From NCBI RefSeq assembly GCF_002327105.1, contig NZ_CP023406.1:2790001-2854000 (forward strand): a stretch of DNA of 64,000 nucleotides, written 5' to 3'. Shown here in pieces: positions 10,994 to 19,941 of this stretch (its first letter is position 1; the number at the start of each line of letters is the position of its first letter). Source of the DNA: Luteimonas chenhongjianii (GTDB lineage: Bacteria; Pseudomonadota; Gammaproteobacteria; Xanthomonadales; Xanthomonadaceae). The translations under genes and the position numbers were made by a program. The notes beneath the pieces were generated by a model that saw only the letters and a program-made list of their open reading frames with translations, was not told where the DNA came from and did not search any database.

Positions 10994-11735
10994 GTGCAAT
11001 CGCCTGCAGAGGCGGGAGGAGCGGGGGAAGCGACGTACCGCCCCCGCTCCACACCGGCCGGAACGGAACGGTCCGCCAGCAGGCAACGGGAGCGGCGCGA
11101 GACCGGTCGATCGCCGAGCGGATATCGGCTCGGTCAAGGCAGCGCGGCGCCGCGTGCCGGTGTCGGCGCCCGGCGGACATTGCAGCCGCAGCCCGCTCAG
11201 TCCCCGGGCCGGGCGTGCCTGGACGAGTTGGTGAAGACGTAAGCCACTATCGCCTCGGGCCCCCAGTCCGCGAAAAGGCCTGGGGCCAGTTGACCAACGT
11301 ATGCCCGGGCTACGCCGTTCCAGGAAGACTTCAAGCCGGCTGCCCAAGATGGTTCCTGCTTTGGTTCTCCAACAGTGGCCGGACATCCGGCAGCTGCCAT
11401 TGGGAGCCCTCCCCGGCTCAGGCAACGGGCAGGCGCGGTAGGCCGCAGGCAGCATCGGGCACTGCTCGGCCCGGAGTTCCGGAGTTCCGGAGTTCCGGAG
11501 TTCCGGAGTTCCGGAGTTCCGGAGTTCCGGAGTAGAGGCTCCGCGCGGCGGCACCGCGAAATGCGACCGTACCAGCAGCCATTCCGGGGCCGAGGTGGCC
11601 GAGCGGCCATCTCCGCAGGATGTCCGCGGCTCCAGACGTTCGAGGGAAACGCCACCTACCTTTCCCCCCGCTGATACGGCGCCAGGCCCACTACCTTGAG
11701 CAGCCCGGCTGATCGCTCTTCAAACCGGGCAGGGA
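10994..11735. other. Intergenic region carrying an octamer tandem repeat
   Basis: About 740 bases separate the TonB receptor from the convergent HutD-like gene. It contains the GGAGTTCC array at 11473-11532 and, just to its left, a stretch with a GTAGCCCGGG-type motif (minus strand, about 11310-11320) resembling dispersed intergenic repeats of gamma-proteobacteria. Frames on both strands run through the array (LRNSGTPE repeats) but show no other protein-like features. I see no gene that I would defend. Confidence 0.5.
11473..11532. repeat. Octamer tandem repeat GGAGTTCC x 7.5
   Basis: Seven perfect copies of GGAGTTCC plus four further bases lie end to end, with no sequence variation between copies. 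Perfect identity suggests recent expansion by slippage. The array is intergenic, about 480 bases beyond the TonB receptor stop and 200 bases beyond the HutD-like stop, so it sits at the 3' ends of both genes. Confidence 0.95.
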
Positions 11736-12338
11736 TCACGCCCGTGTCGCATCACTGAACTTCCCAAGTAGCAGCGAGCCCCCACCATCGAGCACATAAC
11801 GGCTGCGCAGCTCGGATGCGCGCAACAGCAACGTATCACCGCGCTCGAGCGGTGGCAGCGCGGTCCTCGCCAGACACGCCTGCCCGGCCAGCACGTGCAC
11901 AAGCCAACAGTCTCCGGGATCGACGAAAACCAGCATCGTGCCGACGAGCGGGCGCAACCAGGTCGCCGCCTCGACGAGGTCGGGGCGCCACATCAGGTTG
12001 AGCGCGCTGACACCCGGGCCGACGGGCTCGCCCTGCAGCCCGCGCGCTCCCGAAAAACGCAAGCGTGCGTACGGTGGCTCCAGGTCTACGACCTCGCCAT
12101 CATCGAACCGCAGCCTCAGCCCATCGCCGCTCAGCAACATCTGTTCGCGCTCGGCGCCGTCGAATCGCGAGAACGCGGCAGCCTGTCCGATCTCCGCGAT
12201 CGAGATCCGCCAACGCCAGCCACCGCCATCCGAAGCCGGCTCCGCGTGGATTTCCCGCGTCCAGCCGAGGTCGTTGCGCCAACGCACGCGCCGGGCCTCG
12301 TTCGCGGGCAAAAACTGGATGTCAGCTGGTGCGCTCAT
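11736..12338 (-). CDS. HutD/Ves-family cupin protein
   Basis: A 200-residue protein of the HutD/Ves family, a double cupin fold found beside histidine-utilisation genes in some bacteria and alone in others. Family hallmarks visible are the N-terminal segment RRVRWRNDLGWTREI, ISIAEIGQAAAFSRFDGAER, and the loop after LLSGDGLRL. The molecular activity of the family is poorly known. No hut genes are near, so the call is by family, not pathway. The start at 12338 gives the expected N terminus. Confidence 0.8.
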   Translation of the reverse strand: MSAPADIQFLPANEARRVRWRNDLGWTREIHAEPASDGGGWRWRISIAEIGQAAAFSRFDGAEREQMLLSGDGLRLRFDDGEVVDLEPPYARLRFSGARGLQGEPVGPGVSALNLMWRPDLVEAATWLRPLVGTMLVFVDPGDCWLVHVLAGQACLARTALPPLERGDTLLLRASELRSRYVLDGGGSLLLGKFSDATRA

Positions 12339-12615
12339 CCCGGCAGTCTAGATCGGTATGCCCAAGGAGCATCCATCCACCTGCCCACGGTCTGCAGGGC
12401 ACAAGCGCTCACGCATGGCGATCGGCTTTCCAGCCCCTGGCCCGGGACATGCACCGCCAGGTTTTCATCTGCCCACAAAGGGTCGCCCGCGTTCGCATCC
12501 AATGCGAGGCGGGCGACGATTACGTCCCTGTAACGGCATCCTGCCGGTCCCGTGGAGCATCCTGCTCCTCGACTGCCGCCAGCACTCCATGTGCGGGCGG
12601 CAGCGATGGGGCAAG

Positions 12616-12981
12616 TCAGCGCAGTGGCGCTGCCCCCTTGTTCGCTGCGGCGGCAGCCGCAGGTGCCGCAGGCTTCGGTCGGGCAGCTGCCGGGCGGGCC
12701 GCAGCTGCACCGACTTCGATGCGATCGACGTTCTGCTCCACCGTCCTCATCCCGATCCCCTTCACCATCGCCAGCTGTTCGGCGCTCTTGAAAGGACCGT
12801 TCTCGTTCCGGTAAGCAACGATGGCCTCGGCCTTCGCCTGTCCTACGTTGTGGAGCGCCCGCGCCAGCGTTGCCGCATCGGCGGTGTTGATGTTGACCTT
12901 CTGGGTGTCGTTGGCGAATGCGGTGCCTGCAAGCAGCAGCGACAGGCACAGCGACACAAACATGGCCCGAATCGACTTCAT
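12616..12981 (-). CDS. comEA: ComEA-type helix-hairpin-helix DNA-binding protein
   Basis: A 121-residue secreted protein. A signal peptide (about residues 1-23, ending GTAFA) is followed by a ComEA double helix-hairpin-helix domain: VNINTADAATLARAL, then GQAKAEAIVAYR and VKGIGMRTVEQNVDRI. The C terminus is a low-complexity Ala/Pro/Lys tail. ComEA proteins bind incoming double-stranded DNA in the periplasm during natural transformation. The ATG at 12981 has a strong AAGGAG ahead of it, so the longer upstream frame was not used. No comEC lies adjacent. Confidence 0.85.
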   Translation of the reverse strand: MKSIRAMFVSLCLSLLLAGTAFANDTQKVNINTADAATLARALHNVGQAKAEAIVAYRNENGPFKSAEQLAMVKGIGMRTVEQNVDRIEVGAAAARPAAARPKPAAPAAAAAANKGAAPLR

Positions 12982-13190
12982 GTCTAACTCCTTGGTATTG
13001 GGTGGAATCCATTCCCGACCGGCGATGCTGCGTCCTTGCCGGTACTGCCAGTCTTCCCAACACCAGGCGGACAGGATATCCGCCGCGCGGTTGGCCACTA
13101 ACCAGCCAATTGCCCGCAGTGGCGTAGGAAAAATCCTACAAAGTTCCTGCGCGCTAGAATTGGACAACCCACGCAACCGGAGTCTCCCCC

Positions 13191-14711
13191 ATGGACACCC
13201 GCCAGGCCGACCGCTTCGTCGGCGCCAAATGGGACGATGACATCGTCCCCCAGCTCGTCGAATACATCCGGATCCCCAACAAGTCGCCGATGTTCGACGC
13301 CGACTGGGTCGCGAACGGACATATGGAGCGCGCCGTCGAGCTGATGTCCGACTGGGCGCGGGCGCAGGCGATTGCGGGCATGTCCCTTGAAGTCGTGCGC
13401 CTTGAGGGCCGCACTCCGGTGATCTTCATCGAGATCCCGGCCGCGAACGGTGGCAGCGACGACGATTGCGTGCTGCTGTACGGACACCTCGACAAGCAGC
13501 CGGAAATGACCGGCTGGGATGACGACCTGGGCCCCTGGAAGCCGGTCCTGCGCGACGGCAAGCTATATGGCCGCGGCGGCGCCGACGACGGCTATGCGAT
13601 CTATGGCTCGCTCACCGCGATCCTCGCGCTGCACGAGCAGGGCCTGCCGCACGCGCGCTGCGTGGTGCTGATCGAGGCGTGCGAGGAATCGGGCAGCTAC
13701 GACCTTCCCGCATACGTGGACCATCTCGCCGAACGCATCGGCAAGCCGTCGCTGGTCGTCTGCCTGGACTCGGGTTGCGGCAACTACGACCAGCTGTGGT
13801 GCACCACGTCACTGCGCGGGCTCACGGGCGGCAATCTTTCGGTCAAGGTGCTCGACGAAGGGGTGCATTCGGGCGACGCGTCGGGTGTCGTGCCGTCGAG
13901 CTTCCGACTGCTGCGACAGTTGCTCTCGCGCATCGAAGACGAACGCAGCGGCCGCATCCTCCTGGAAGGACTGCACGCCGAGATTCCGGCCGAACGCCTC
14001 GAACAAGCGCGCCGCGTGGCCGACGTGCTCGATGTTGCGGTCTACGACAAGTTCCCGATGACGGGCGCGCTCCGCCCGATGTTTCCCCAGGACGCCGACG
14101 AAAAACCCAGCGAAGACCTGTCCGAACTCGTTCTCAACCGCACTTGGCGGCCGGCATTGTCGGTCACCGGGATCGACGGCATGCCGCCCTTGCAGTCTGC
14201 GGGCAACGTGTTGCGTCCGCATACCGCGGTCAAGCTGTCGCTGCGACTGCCCCCGACCGTCGACGGGAAGCGTGCTGGCGAATTGCTGCAGCAGGCGCTG
14301 CTCGCAGACCCGCCCAACGGGGCCACGGTCACCCTGGTGCTGGAGAAGGCCGCCACCGGATGGAACGCGCCGACGATGTCGCCATGGCTCACCCGGGCCA
14401 TCGAAGATGCCAGCCAGGCGTTCTTCCACAAGCCCGCGATGTACATGGGCGAAGGCGGCTCGATCCCGTTCATGGGCATGCTGGGAGAGAAATTCCCGGG
14501 TGCGCAGTTCATGATCACCGGGGTGCTCGGACCGCATTCCAACGCGCATGGTCCCAACGAGTTCCTGCATATCGAGATGGGCAAGCGCGTCACCAGCTGC
14601 GTGGCGAAAGTGATCGCCGACCATCACCACGCCGGCCAGCGCGGAGAAACCCGTGGCATCGCGGTCTCCGCCGACAGTGGCACGCGACACGGCGACCACG
14701 GCTGCTGCTGA
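13191..14711 (+). CDS. M20-family metallopeptidase
   Basis: A 506-residue zinc peptidase of the M20 family (dipeptidase or aminoacylase group). The metal and catalytic motifs are present: LYGHLDKQP (first metal His and catalytic Asp), GRGGADDG (bridging Asp), and EACEESGS (catalytic Glu pair). The dimerisation domain is in the middle (GVHSGDASG). There is no signal peptide, so it is probably cytoplasmic. The final 25 residues form an unusual tail rich in His and ending HGDHGCC. The precise substrate is not determinable. Confidence 0.9.
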   Translation: MDTRQADRFVGAKWDDDIVPQLVEYIRIPNKSPMFDADWVANGHMERAVELMSDWARAQAIAGMSLEVVRLEGRTPVIFIEIPAANGGSDDDCVLLYGHLDKQPEMTGWDDDLGPWKPVLRDGKLYGRGGADDGYAIYGSLTAILALHEQGLPHARCVVLIEACEESGSYDLPAYVDHLAERIGKPSLVVCLDSGCGNYDQLWCTTSLRGLTGGNLSVKVLDEGVHSGDASGVVPSSFRLLRQLLSRIEDERSGRILLEGLHAEIPAERLEQARRVADVLDVAVYDKFPMTGALRPMFPQDADEKPSEDLSELVLNRTWRPALSVTGIDGMPPLQSAGNVLRPHTAVKLSLRLPPTVDGKRAGELLQQALLADPPNGATVTLVLEKAATGWNAPTMSPWLTRAIEDASQAFFHKPAMYMGEGGSIPFMGMLGEKFPGAQFMITGVLGPHSNAHGPNEFLHIEMGKRVTSCVAKVIADHHHAGQRGETRGIAVSADSGTRHGDHGCC

Positions 14712-14762
14712 AGTCAGACGGGCCGGCGCCGGCCCGTCCACGGTCGCCAGAAAAAACCGAAC

Positions 14763-16595
14763 TCAGTGAGAGGCAGCGAGGTAGTCGAGGACCTGCTCTG
14801 CGAGTACATCAGGATCGTGCAGCATCGCGTCCAGCCTGATGTCAGGTGTATCCGGCGCTTCATAAGGCGCATCCACCCCGGTGAAGTTCGGAAGCTCACC
14901 GCGACGCGCCTTGGCGTAAAGACCCTTCGGATCACGGCGCTCGGCCTCGGCGAGCGGCGCATCCACGAACACTTCCACGAAGTCGCCCGGATCGAACAGG
15001 CTTCGCGCCGCCGCGCGCTCCGCGCGATAGGGCGAGATGAAGCTGACGAGGACGATCAGGCCGGCGTCGGTCATCATCCGCGCGACTTCGGCGACACGCC
15101 GAAGGTTCTCCACTCGATCAGCCTCCGTGAAGCCGAGGTCGCGGTTGAGCCCATGCCGCACGTTGTCGCCGTCAAGCAGATAGGTATGAAGGCCTCGAGC
15201 ATGCAGGGCGCGCTCGACCCGGTTTGCCACGGTCGATTTACCGGCGCCCGACAAGCCGGTGAACCAGATGCATCGAGGACGCTGCCCCTTCATTCGAGCG
15301 CGGGCGGCCCGATCGACATCAAGCACCTGCCAATGCAAGTTGTCTGCGCGACGCAGGCCGTGCCGGATCATTCCGGCACCCAAGGTCGCGAAGGACACTG
15401 GATCTACAAGAATGAACGCACCGAGGACCCGGCTTTTCGAGTAAGCGGAGAACGCGAAAGGCGTATCCAGGGCAAGCGTGACGCGACCGATACCATTGGC
15501 CTCCAGGCGCTTCTCCGCGAGCGGTTGCAGGGTGACGGGATCGAAGCGAGATTTCAGCTCCCCTATCCTTGCGCCGCCGGTCCTGCCCGCACTGCGGAAC
15601 AGGTATCGCCTGCCGGCTACGAGCGGAGCATCGGCGAACCACAGTACATCGGCTTCCAGTTGATCACTGAACTCCACCTGCGCGTTGTCCGCGACGAGCA
15701 CATCCCCCCGGCCCGCGTCGATCTCCTCGTCAAACCGGACGCTGATCGCACTGCCTGATTTGGCGCTCTCCACCTCTGATCCGGCATCCAGAATCCCGGC
15801 GATCGAGACATCGCGCCCCCCAGGCGCGACGGAGAGACGTTGACCACGCGTTACTTCCTTTCCTTGCCAAGTCCCGGCATACCATCGCGCTCCGTCCGGG
15901 CCCCGGCTGAGGAGCTGGATCGGGAGGCAATCGACTTCGTCAGCACGTGACGGCTCGGGCAGGTCTTCGATTGTTTGAAGGACCGTCGGGCCGTCATACC
16001 AGGCAAGTCGAGCCGACGACTCCGAAACATTGTCGCCATCGGCTGCCGCCACTGGAATCGCCGTTACATTCTCAAGGCCGAGAGCTTCACAGTGGACCCG
16101 GTACTTCTCAACGATCCCGCTGAAGAGATCCTGCCGGAAATCAACCCGATCCATCTTGTTCACCGCCAACACGATATTCCGCACTCCGAGAATCGAGGCG
16201 ATCGCCGTGTGGCGAAGGGTCTGCAGCGAAAGTCCCTTCGCCGCATCGACCAGCAGGATCATGGCGTCCGCGGTCGATGCCCCGGTCGCCATATTGGGGG
16301 TGTATTCCACATGCCCGGGACAATCCGCAATGAGAAACCGCCGGCGGGATGTGCGCAGGTGTCTCCACGCAACATCGATCGTGATGCCCTGCTCCCGTTC
16401 GGCCGCCAGGCCATCCAGTAGAAGTGCGTAGTCAGGCTGCGACCCGCGCGTGCCGTGTTTTGCGCTCGCCGCCTGCAGCGCAGCCAACTCGTCATCCGGC
16501 ACATTCTCCGCCGCGTAGAGCAAACGGCCTATCAGGGTGCTCTTGCCGTCGTCGACGCTTCCACAGGCGACAATCCGCAAAGTTTTACCGACCAT
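14763..16595 (-). CDS. cysN: Bifunctional sulfate adenylyltransferase subunit 1 / APS kinase (CysN-CysC)
   Basis: A 610-residue fusion. The N-terminal part is the GTPase subunit of ATP sulfurylase: [15 protein letters not shown] at about residues 12-26, DCPGH (switch II) and NKMD. The C-terminal part, from about residue 435, is APS kinase with [14 protein letters not shown] and [16 protein letters not shown]. Together with CysD it activates sulfate to APS and then PAPS for cysteine synthesis or sulfation. The ATG at 16595 shares one base with the cysD stop (TGATG), which indicates coupled translation. cysH, cysI and cysJ are not in the window. Confidence 0.95.
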   Translation of the reverse strand: MVGKTLRIVACGSVDDGKSTLIGRLLYAAENVPDDELAALQAASAKHGTRGSQPDYALLLDGLAAEREQGITIDVAWRHLRTSRRRFLIADCPGHVEYTPNMATGASTADAMILLVDAAKGLSLQTLRHTAIASILGVRNIVLAVNKMDRVDFRQDLFSGIVEKYRVHCEALGLENVTAIPVAAADGDNVSESSARLAWYDGPTVLQTIEDLPEPSRADEVDCLPIQLLSRGPDGARWYAGTWQGKEVTRGQRLSVAPGGRDVSIAGILDAGSEVESAKSGSAISVRFDEEIDAGRGDVLVADNAQVEFSDQLEADVLWFADAPLVAGRRYLFRSAGRTGGARIGELKSRFDPVTLQPLAEKRLEANGIGRVTLALDTPFAFSAYSKSRVLGAFILVDPVSFATLGAGMIRHGLRRADNLHWQVLDVDRAARARMKGQRPRCIWFTGLSGAGKSTVANRVERALHARGLHTYLLDGDNVRHGLNRDLGFTEADRVENLRRVAEVARMMTDAGLIVLVSFISPYRAERAAARSLFDPGDFVEVFVDAPLAEAERRDPKGLYAKARRGELPNFTGVDAPYEAPDTPDIRLDAMLHDPDVLAEQVLDYLAASH

Positions 16596-17500
16596 CAGAA
16601 ATACCCAGCACGCTTTTTCTCTTCCATACCGGCACCATCCACATGATCGATCGCGCGGCCCGCGCGTTCCGAGAGCCGCCCGCTTTCCATTTCCATAAGG
16701 ATCTGATCGACATTCTCCGCCGACGACTCCACGGCGCCCGTCAAGGGGTAGCACCCGAGCGTTCTGAAACGCACCCGACGCTCCCGGACCTCCTCCCCTG
16801 GCTGCAGCACGAAACGCGCATCATCTACCACAAGCAACATACCGCCCCGCTCCACCACTGGCCTGGGGGCGGAGAAATACAATGGGACCACCGGAATATT
16901 TTCCTGTCGGATATAGCGCCAGACGTCCCGCTCGGTCCAATTCGATAGTGGGAACACCCTCACGCTTTCGTCCTCTCGGACCTTTGCGTTATAGAGATTC
17001 CAGAGCTCGGGGCGCTGCCGACGCGGGTCCCAGCGCTGCTCGGAATCCCGAAACGAGAAAACACGTTCCTTGGCTCGCGACTTTTCTTCGTCACGCCTCG
17101 CCCCGCCAATCGCCGCGTCGTAACGGCCGGCCTCCAGCGCCTGCTTGAGCGCCAACGTCTTCATGATTTCGGTATGCAGTGCCGCTCCATGAGTCAGCGG
17201 CCCGACACCATCGCGAATGCCGTCCGGATTCGTATGTACGCGAAGCTCCAGACCGGTTTCGACAGCACGCTGGTCGCGGAATGCAATCATCTCGCGAAAT
17301 TTCCAGAGCGTATCGATGTGCAACAGCGGAATCGCCGGAACTGCCGGCGCGAATGCTTTCAGCAGCAGATGCAGCAGTACCGAACTGTCTTTCCCGATCG
17401 AGTACAACATCACCGGGCGACGGCTTTCCATTGCGACTTCGCGCAGTATGTGGATGCTCTCCGCCTCCAGCTCCGCAAGATCATTTTCAACGGTCTGCAT
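16595..17500 (-). CDS. cysD: Sulfate adenylyltransferase subunit 2 (CysD)
   Basis: A 301-residue PP-loop ATPase and catalytic subunit of ATP sulfurylase, forming APS from sulfate and ATP with CysN. The PP-loop is [12 protein letters not shown], followed by [15 protein letters not shown] and the C-terminal [11 protein letters not shown]. The ATG at 17500 was chosen because GGAG lies about eight bases upstream and the start matches the usual family N terminus; the upstream open frame lacks homology-like character. It is first in the cysD-cysN pair. Confidence 0.95.
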   Translation of the reverse strand: MQTVENDLAELEAESIHILREVAMESRRPVMLYSIGKDSSVLLHLLLKAFAPAVPAIPLLHIDTLWKFREMIAFRDQRAVETGLELRVHTNPDGIRDGVGPLTHGAALHTEIMKTLALKQALEAGRYDAAIGGARRDEEKSRAKERVFSFRDSEQRWDPRRQRPELWNLYNAKVREDESVRVFPLSNWTERDVWRYIRQENIPVVPLYFSAPRPVVERGGMLLVVDDARFVLQPGEEVRERRVRFRTLGCYPLTGAVESSAENVDQILMEMESGRLSERAGRAIDHVDGAGMEEKKRAGYF

Positions 17501-17792
17501 GACATCTCCGACACCCCGGACGGGCAGCCAATTGTCGTTGATCGACAAGGGGAGGGGCAACGCCGCGCCAACACGAAACACGAAACACGGCATCTTCGGC
17601 TGAAGCAGACGGACGCAGTCAACAGACCTCTTCGGATATCGCGAGTGCTTTTTCGCCCTCTGCCCGGCGAGAGGCTGGCTATGGGCACAGTAGTTGCTCA
17701 GGGACGACGCACGGCGTGTCGCCCTATCAGTGGGCCCACCTCCCGCCGGCTGCCGGAGACGACTGCCGACCCGTCGACTTGCTCGGAGGCTT

Positions 17793-19061
17793 TCAGCCGG
17801 AGGCGTCGACGGGCCGGACAGGGCGCGCGTCGCTTGCGCGGCGGCGCATGATCCAGTTGAACAGCGGCGTCGCCATCAGCGTGGTGACGATCGCCATCAG
17901 CACCAGAATCGAGAACAGCCCCTGCTCGATGACGCCGGCCTGCAGGCCGATGTTGATGAGGATCAACTCCATCAACCCACGTGCGTTCATCAGCGCACCG
18001 ATTGCCTGGGCATCTCGCGGGCTCTCGCCCGCAAGCCGCGCTGCCGCCCAGCACGCCAGGCCCTTGCCCGCAAAGGAAGCGACGAGGATTACGGCTGCGG
18101 CCAGCAGCAGCTGCGGCGCCATCACCAGACCCAGGTCGGTCTTCAGGCCGGAAAAGGTGAAGAACATCGGCAGGAAGAACACCACCACGAAGGGCTGCAA
18201 GGTCTCGCGCACGCGATCGACCAAGGCGCCCTTGGGCATGCACGCGCCAAGCAGGAACCCACCGAACACCGCGTGGATGCCGATCGCGTCCATCATCCAC
18301 GCGCTCAGGCAGAACAGGATCAGCATGACGGCGAGCATCGTTGCGCTCAGGGGGGCGTCCGGGCGGACCGCGCCTGCAAGGCGACGCAGCAGGCGTCGCC
18401 CGACCAGCAGCATGAACACCGCATAGGCAATGCCGCCCCCGATCGCCACCCAGGCGCTGTCCCAGCTCCCGCCAAAACTCGCCAGCACCACGGCGAGGAT
18501 GCACCAGGCGGCCGCGTCGTCCACTGCGCCGGCAGTCAGGGCGAGCGTGCCGAGCGGACTACCGGCCAGGCCGCGCTCGTGGATGATCCGGGCAAGCATC
18601 GGGAAGGCGGTGATCGCGATTGCCGCGCCGAGGAACAAGGCCGCATCGGATTGCCTGACCGTGGCGGAAAACAGACCCGGCACATCCTGCAGCCACGGCG
18701 TGATCAGGAACGCGAGCGCGAACGGCACCGCGATGCCCGCCACCGACACCGAAAACGCGCCCCGGAAGCGGGAACGGAAATGATCGCTGCGGAATTCGGT
18801 TCCGACCAGGAACATGTACAGGCCCACGCCGAACTGCGCGAACACGTACAGCGTGTCGAGCGTCTGCGCGGGGAACAGTGCGGCCTGCACGCCGGGAAAC
18901 AGCCAGCCGAGCAGCGAGGGTCCCAGGGTCACGCCGGCGATCATTTCGCCGACGACCTGCGGTTGCCCCAAGCGCTGGGCGAGCCGGCCGACAAGCCGGC
19001 AGACCAGCAGGATCACCGCGGCCTGCAGAAAGAAGAACACCGAGAGCTGGGCAGTGGGCAT
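17793..19061 (-). CDS. CPA2-type cation/proton antiporter
   Basis: A 422-residue membrane protein with about twelve hydrophobic segments and the Na+/H+ exchanger fold of the Kef/CPA2 group. Markers include [15 protein letters not shown] near residue 38 (the conserved GxxLGP region), a mid-protein [12 protein letters not shown] motif and DDAAAW in the ion-binding region. There is no C-terminal RCK/TrkA-N domain, so it is shorter than KefB or KefC. The ion (Na+ or K+) cannot be assigned. No regulatory partner is adjacent. Confidence 0.85.
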   Translation of the reverse strand: MPTAQLSVFFFLQAAVILLVCRLVGRLAQRLGQPQVVGEMIAGVTLGPSLLGWLFPGVQAALFPAQTLDTLYVFAQFGVGLYMFLVGTEFRSDHFRSRFRGAFSVSVAGIAVPFALAFLITPWLQDVPGLFSATVRQSDAALFLGAAIAITAFPMLARIIHERGLAGSPLGTLALTAGAVDDAAAWCILAVVLASFGGSWDSAWVAIGGGIAYAVFMLLVGRRLLRRLAGAVRPDAPLSATMLAVMLILFCLSAWMMDAIGIHAVFGGFLLGACMPKGALVDRVRETLQPFVVVFFLPMFFTFSGLKTDLGLVMAPQLLLAAAVILVASFAGKGLACWAAARLAGESPRDAQAIGALMNARGLMELILINIGLQAGVIEQGLFSILVLMAIVTTLMATPLFNWIMRRRASDARPVRPVDASG

Positions 19062-19146
19062 CGGAGGATTCCATCGCCGGAGCGGCGCGCCGGCGATGAT
19101 GCGCCGGCGGCGGGCGCAGGTAAACAGTCCGGCGCCACGAACGCGA

Positions 19147-19168
19147 AAGGCCCGCTTGCGCGGGCCTT
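19147..19168 (-). terminator. Terminator hairpin after tRNA-Phe
   Basis: AAGGCCCGC and GCGGGCCTT form a nine-pair stem around the loop TTGC (as read on plus). On the minus strand the stem is followed by TTTCGC, so the U tract is short. It lies 15 bases beyond the tRNA CCA. Confidence 0.6.
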
Positions 19169-19182
19169 CGACGTTCTCGCAA

Positions 19183-19258
19183 TGGTGGCCGGGGAGGGAA
19201 TCGAACCCCCGACACGGGGATTTTCAATCCCCTGCTCTACCAACTGAGCTACCCGGCC
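19183..19258 (-). tRNA. tRNA-Phe(GAA)
   Basis: The 76-base cloverleaf is complete on the minus strand: acceptor stem GGCCGGG with CCCGGCC, D arm TAGCTCAGTTGGTAGAGC, anticodon loop TTGAAAA with anticodon GAA, T arm with GGTTCGATTCC, and encoded CCA. All stems pair. Confidence 0.97.
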
Positions 19259-19271
19259 ACTGCGGAGGCGC

Positions 19272-19300
19272 ATCATACGAGGCGCGCCCGCGAACGGCAA
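19272..19300 (-). promoter_or_regulatory. Promoter of tRNA-Phe
   Basis: On the minus strand TTGCCG (19295-19300) and TATGAT (19272-19277) are 17 bases apart. The predicted transcription start is about seven bases upstream of the mature tRNA 5' end. Confidence 0.65.
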
Positions 19301-19412
19301 CCGTTTTTCACAAAATCCGGGTCGGCGACCGATTGAGCGGTCGGTCACAAGCAGAAGTCCCGGGCTGGCGACGCGTTAACATCGACCCTTCCACCACACC
19401 GGAGCGCCGCGC

Positions 19413-19886
19413 ATGAAACCGTGGAAACTGCTGACGATCCTGCTGATGGCCGCGGTGCTCACCGCCTGCGCGACCGGTCCACGCCGCGTCTCGGAGCCGG
19501 CCGCCAGCATCCAGCAGCTCAGCGTGGGCGCCGATGGTGCATGGGCGCTCGAACTGCGGCTGCAGAACTACAGCAGCATCCCGATGCGCTTCGAATCGGT
19601 ACGCCTGGAGCTGTCGGTAGGCGGCGAATCCGCAGGTGTTCTCGAAATCGCTCCGGCACTGACGGTCGGCCCGGAATCGGCCGACATCGTCGAGGTCGCC
19701 CTGCAGCCGTCTGCGCAAGGCCGCCTGCAGGCCGCGGATGCGCTTGCCGCCGGCCGTCGCCTGACCTACCGCATCGAAGGCACGCTACGCGCGGCGCCCG
19801 ACGATCGAGGCAGCGCCAGGGACTACAAGGTCCGCCACGAAAGTGCGCTCAGCCCCGTGCCCGGCCTTCCCGGCGTAATGCGCTGA
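19413..19886 (+). CDS. LEA type 2 (WHy domain) lipoprotein
   Basis: A 157-residue lipoprotein. The signal peptide ends with lipobox LTAC, so Cys20 or so is acylated. The mature part has the layout of the LEA14/WHy fold: LELRLQNYSSIPMRFESVRLEL in the first half and a second strand pair around LTVGPESADIVEVALQ. Related proteins are found in many Xanthomonadaceae, with an unknown but probably stress-linked or envelope role. GGAG lies about ten bases before the ATG. It precedes the acyl-CoA dehydrogenase by 55 bases but has no obvious functional link to it. Confidence 0.75.
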   Translation: MKPWKLLTILLMAAVLTACATGPRRVSEPAASIQQLSVGADGAWALELRLQNYSSIPMRFESVRLELSVGGESAGVLEIAPALTVGPESADIVEVALQPSAQGRLQAADALAAGRRLTYRIEGTLRAAPDDRGSARDYKVRHESALSPVPGLPGVMR

Positions 19887-19941
19887 GCAGCACCCGCACG
19901 CCACGCGCACCCCTTCCACGAATACGAGCCACACCGACGCC

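Noticed and set aside
11473-11532. Octamer array considered as CRISPR
   Set aside because: Units are only eight bases with no spacers, so this is a simple tandem repeat.
11197-11655. Frames with LRNSGTPE repeats across the octamer array
   Set aside because: The repeat peptide merely translates GGAGTTCC copies; the flanks have no protein-like features.
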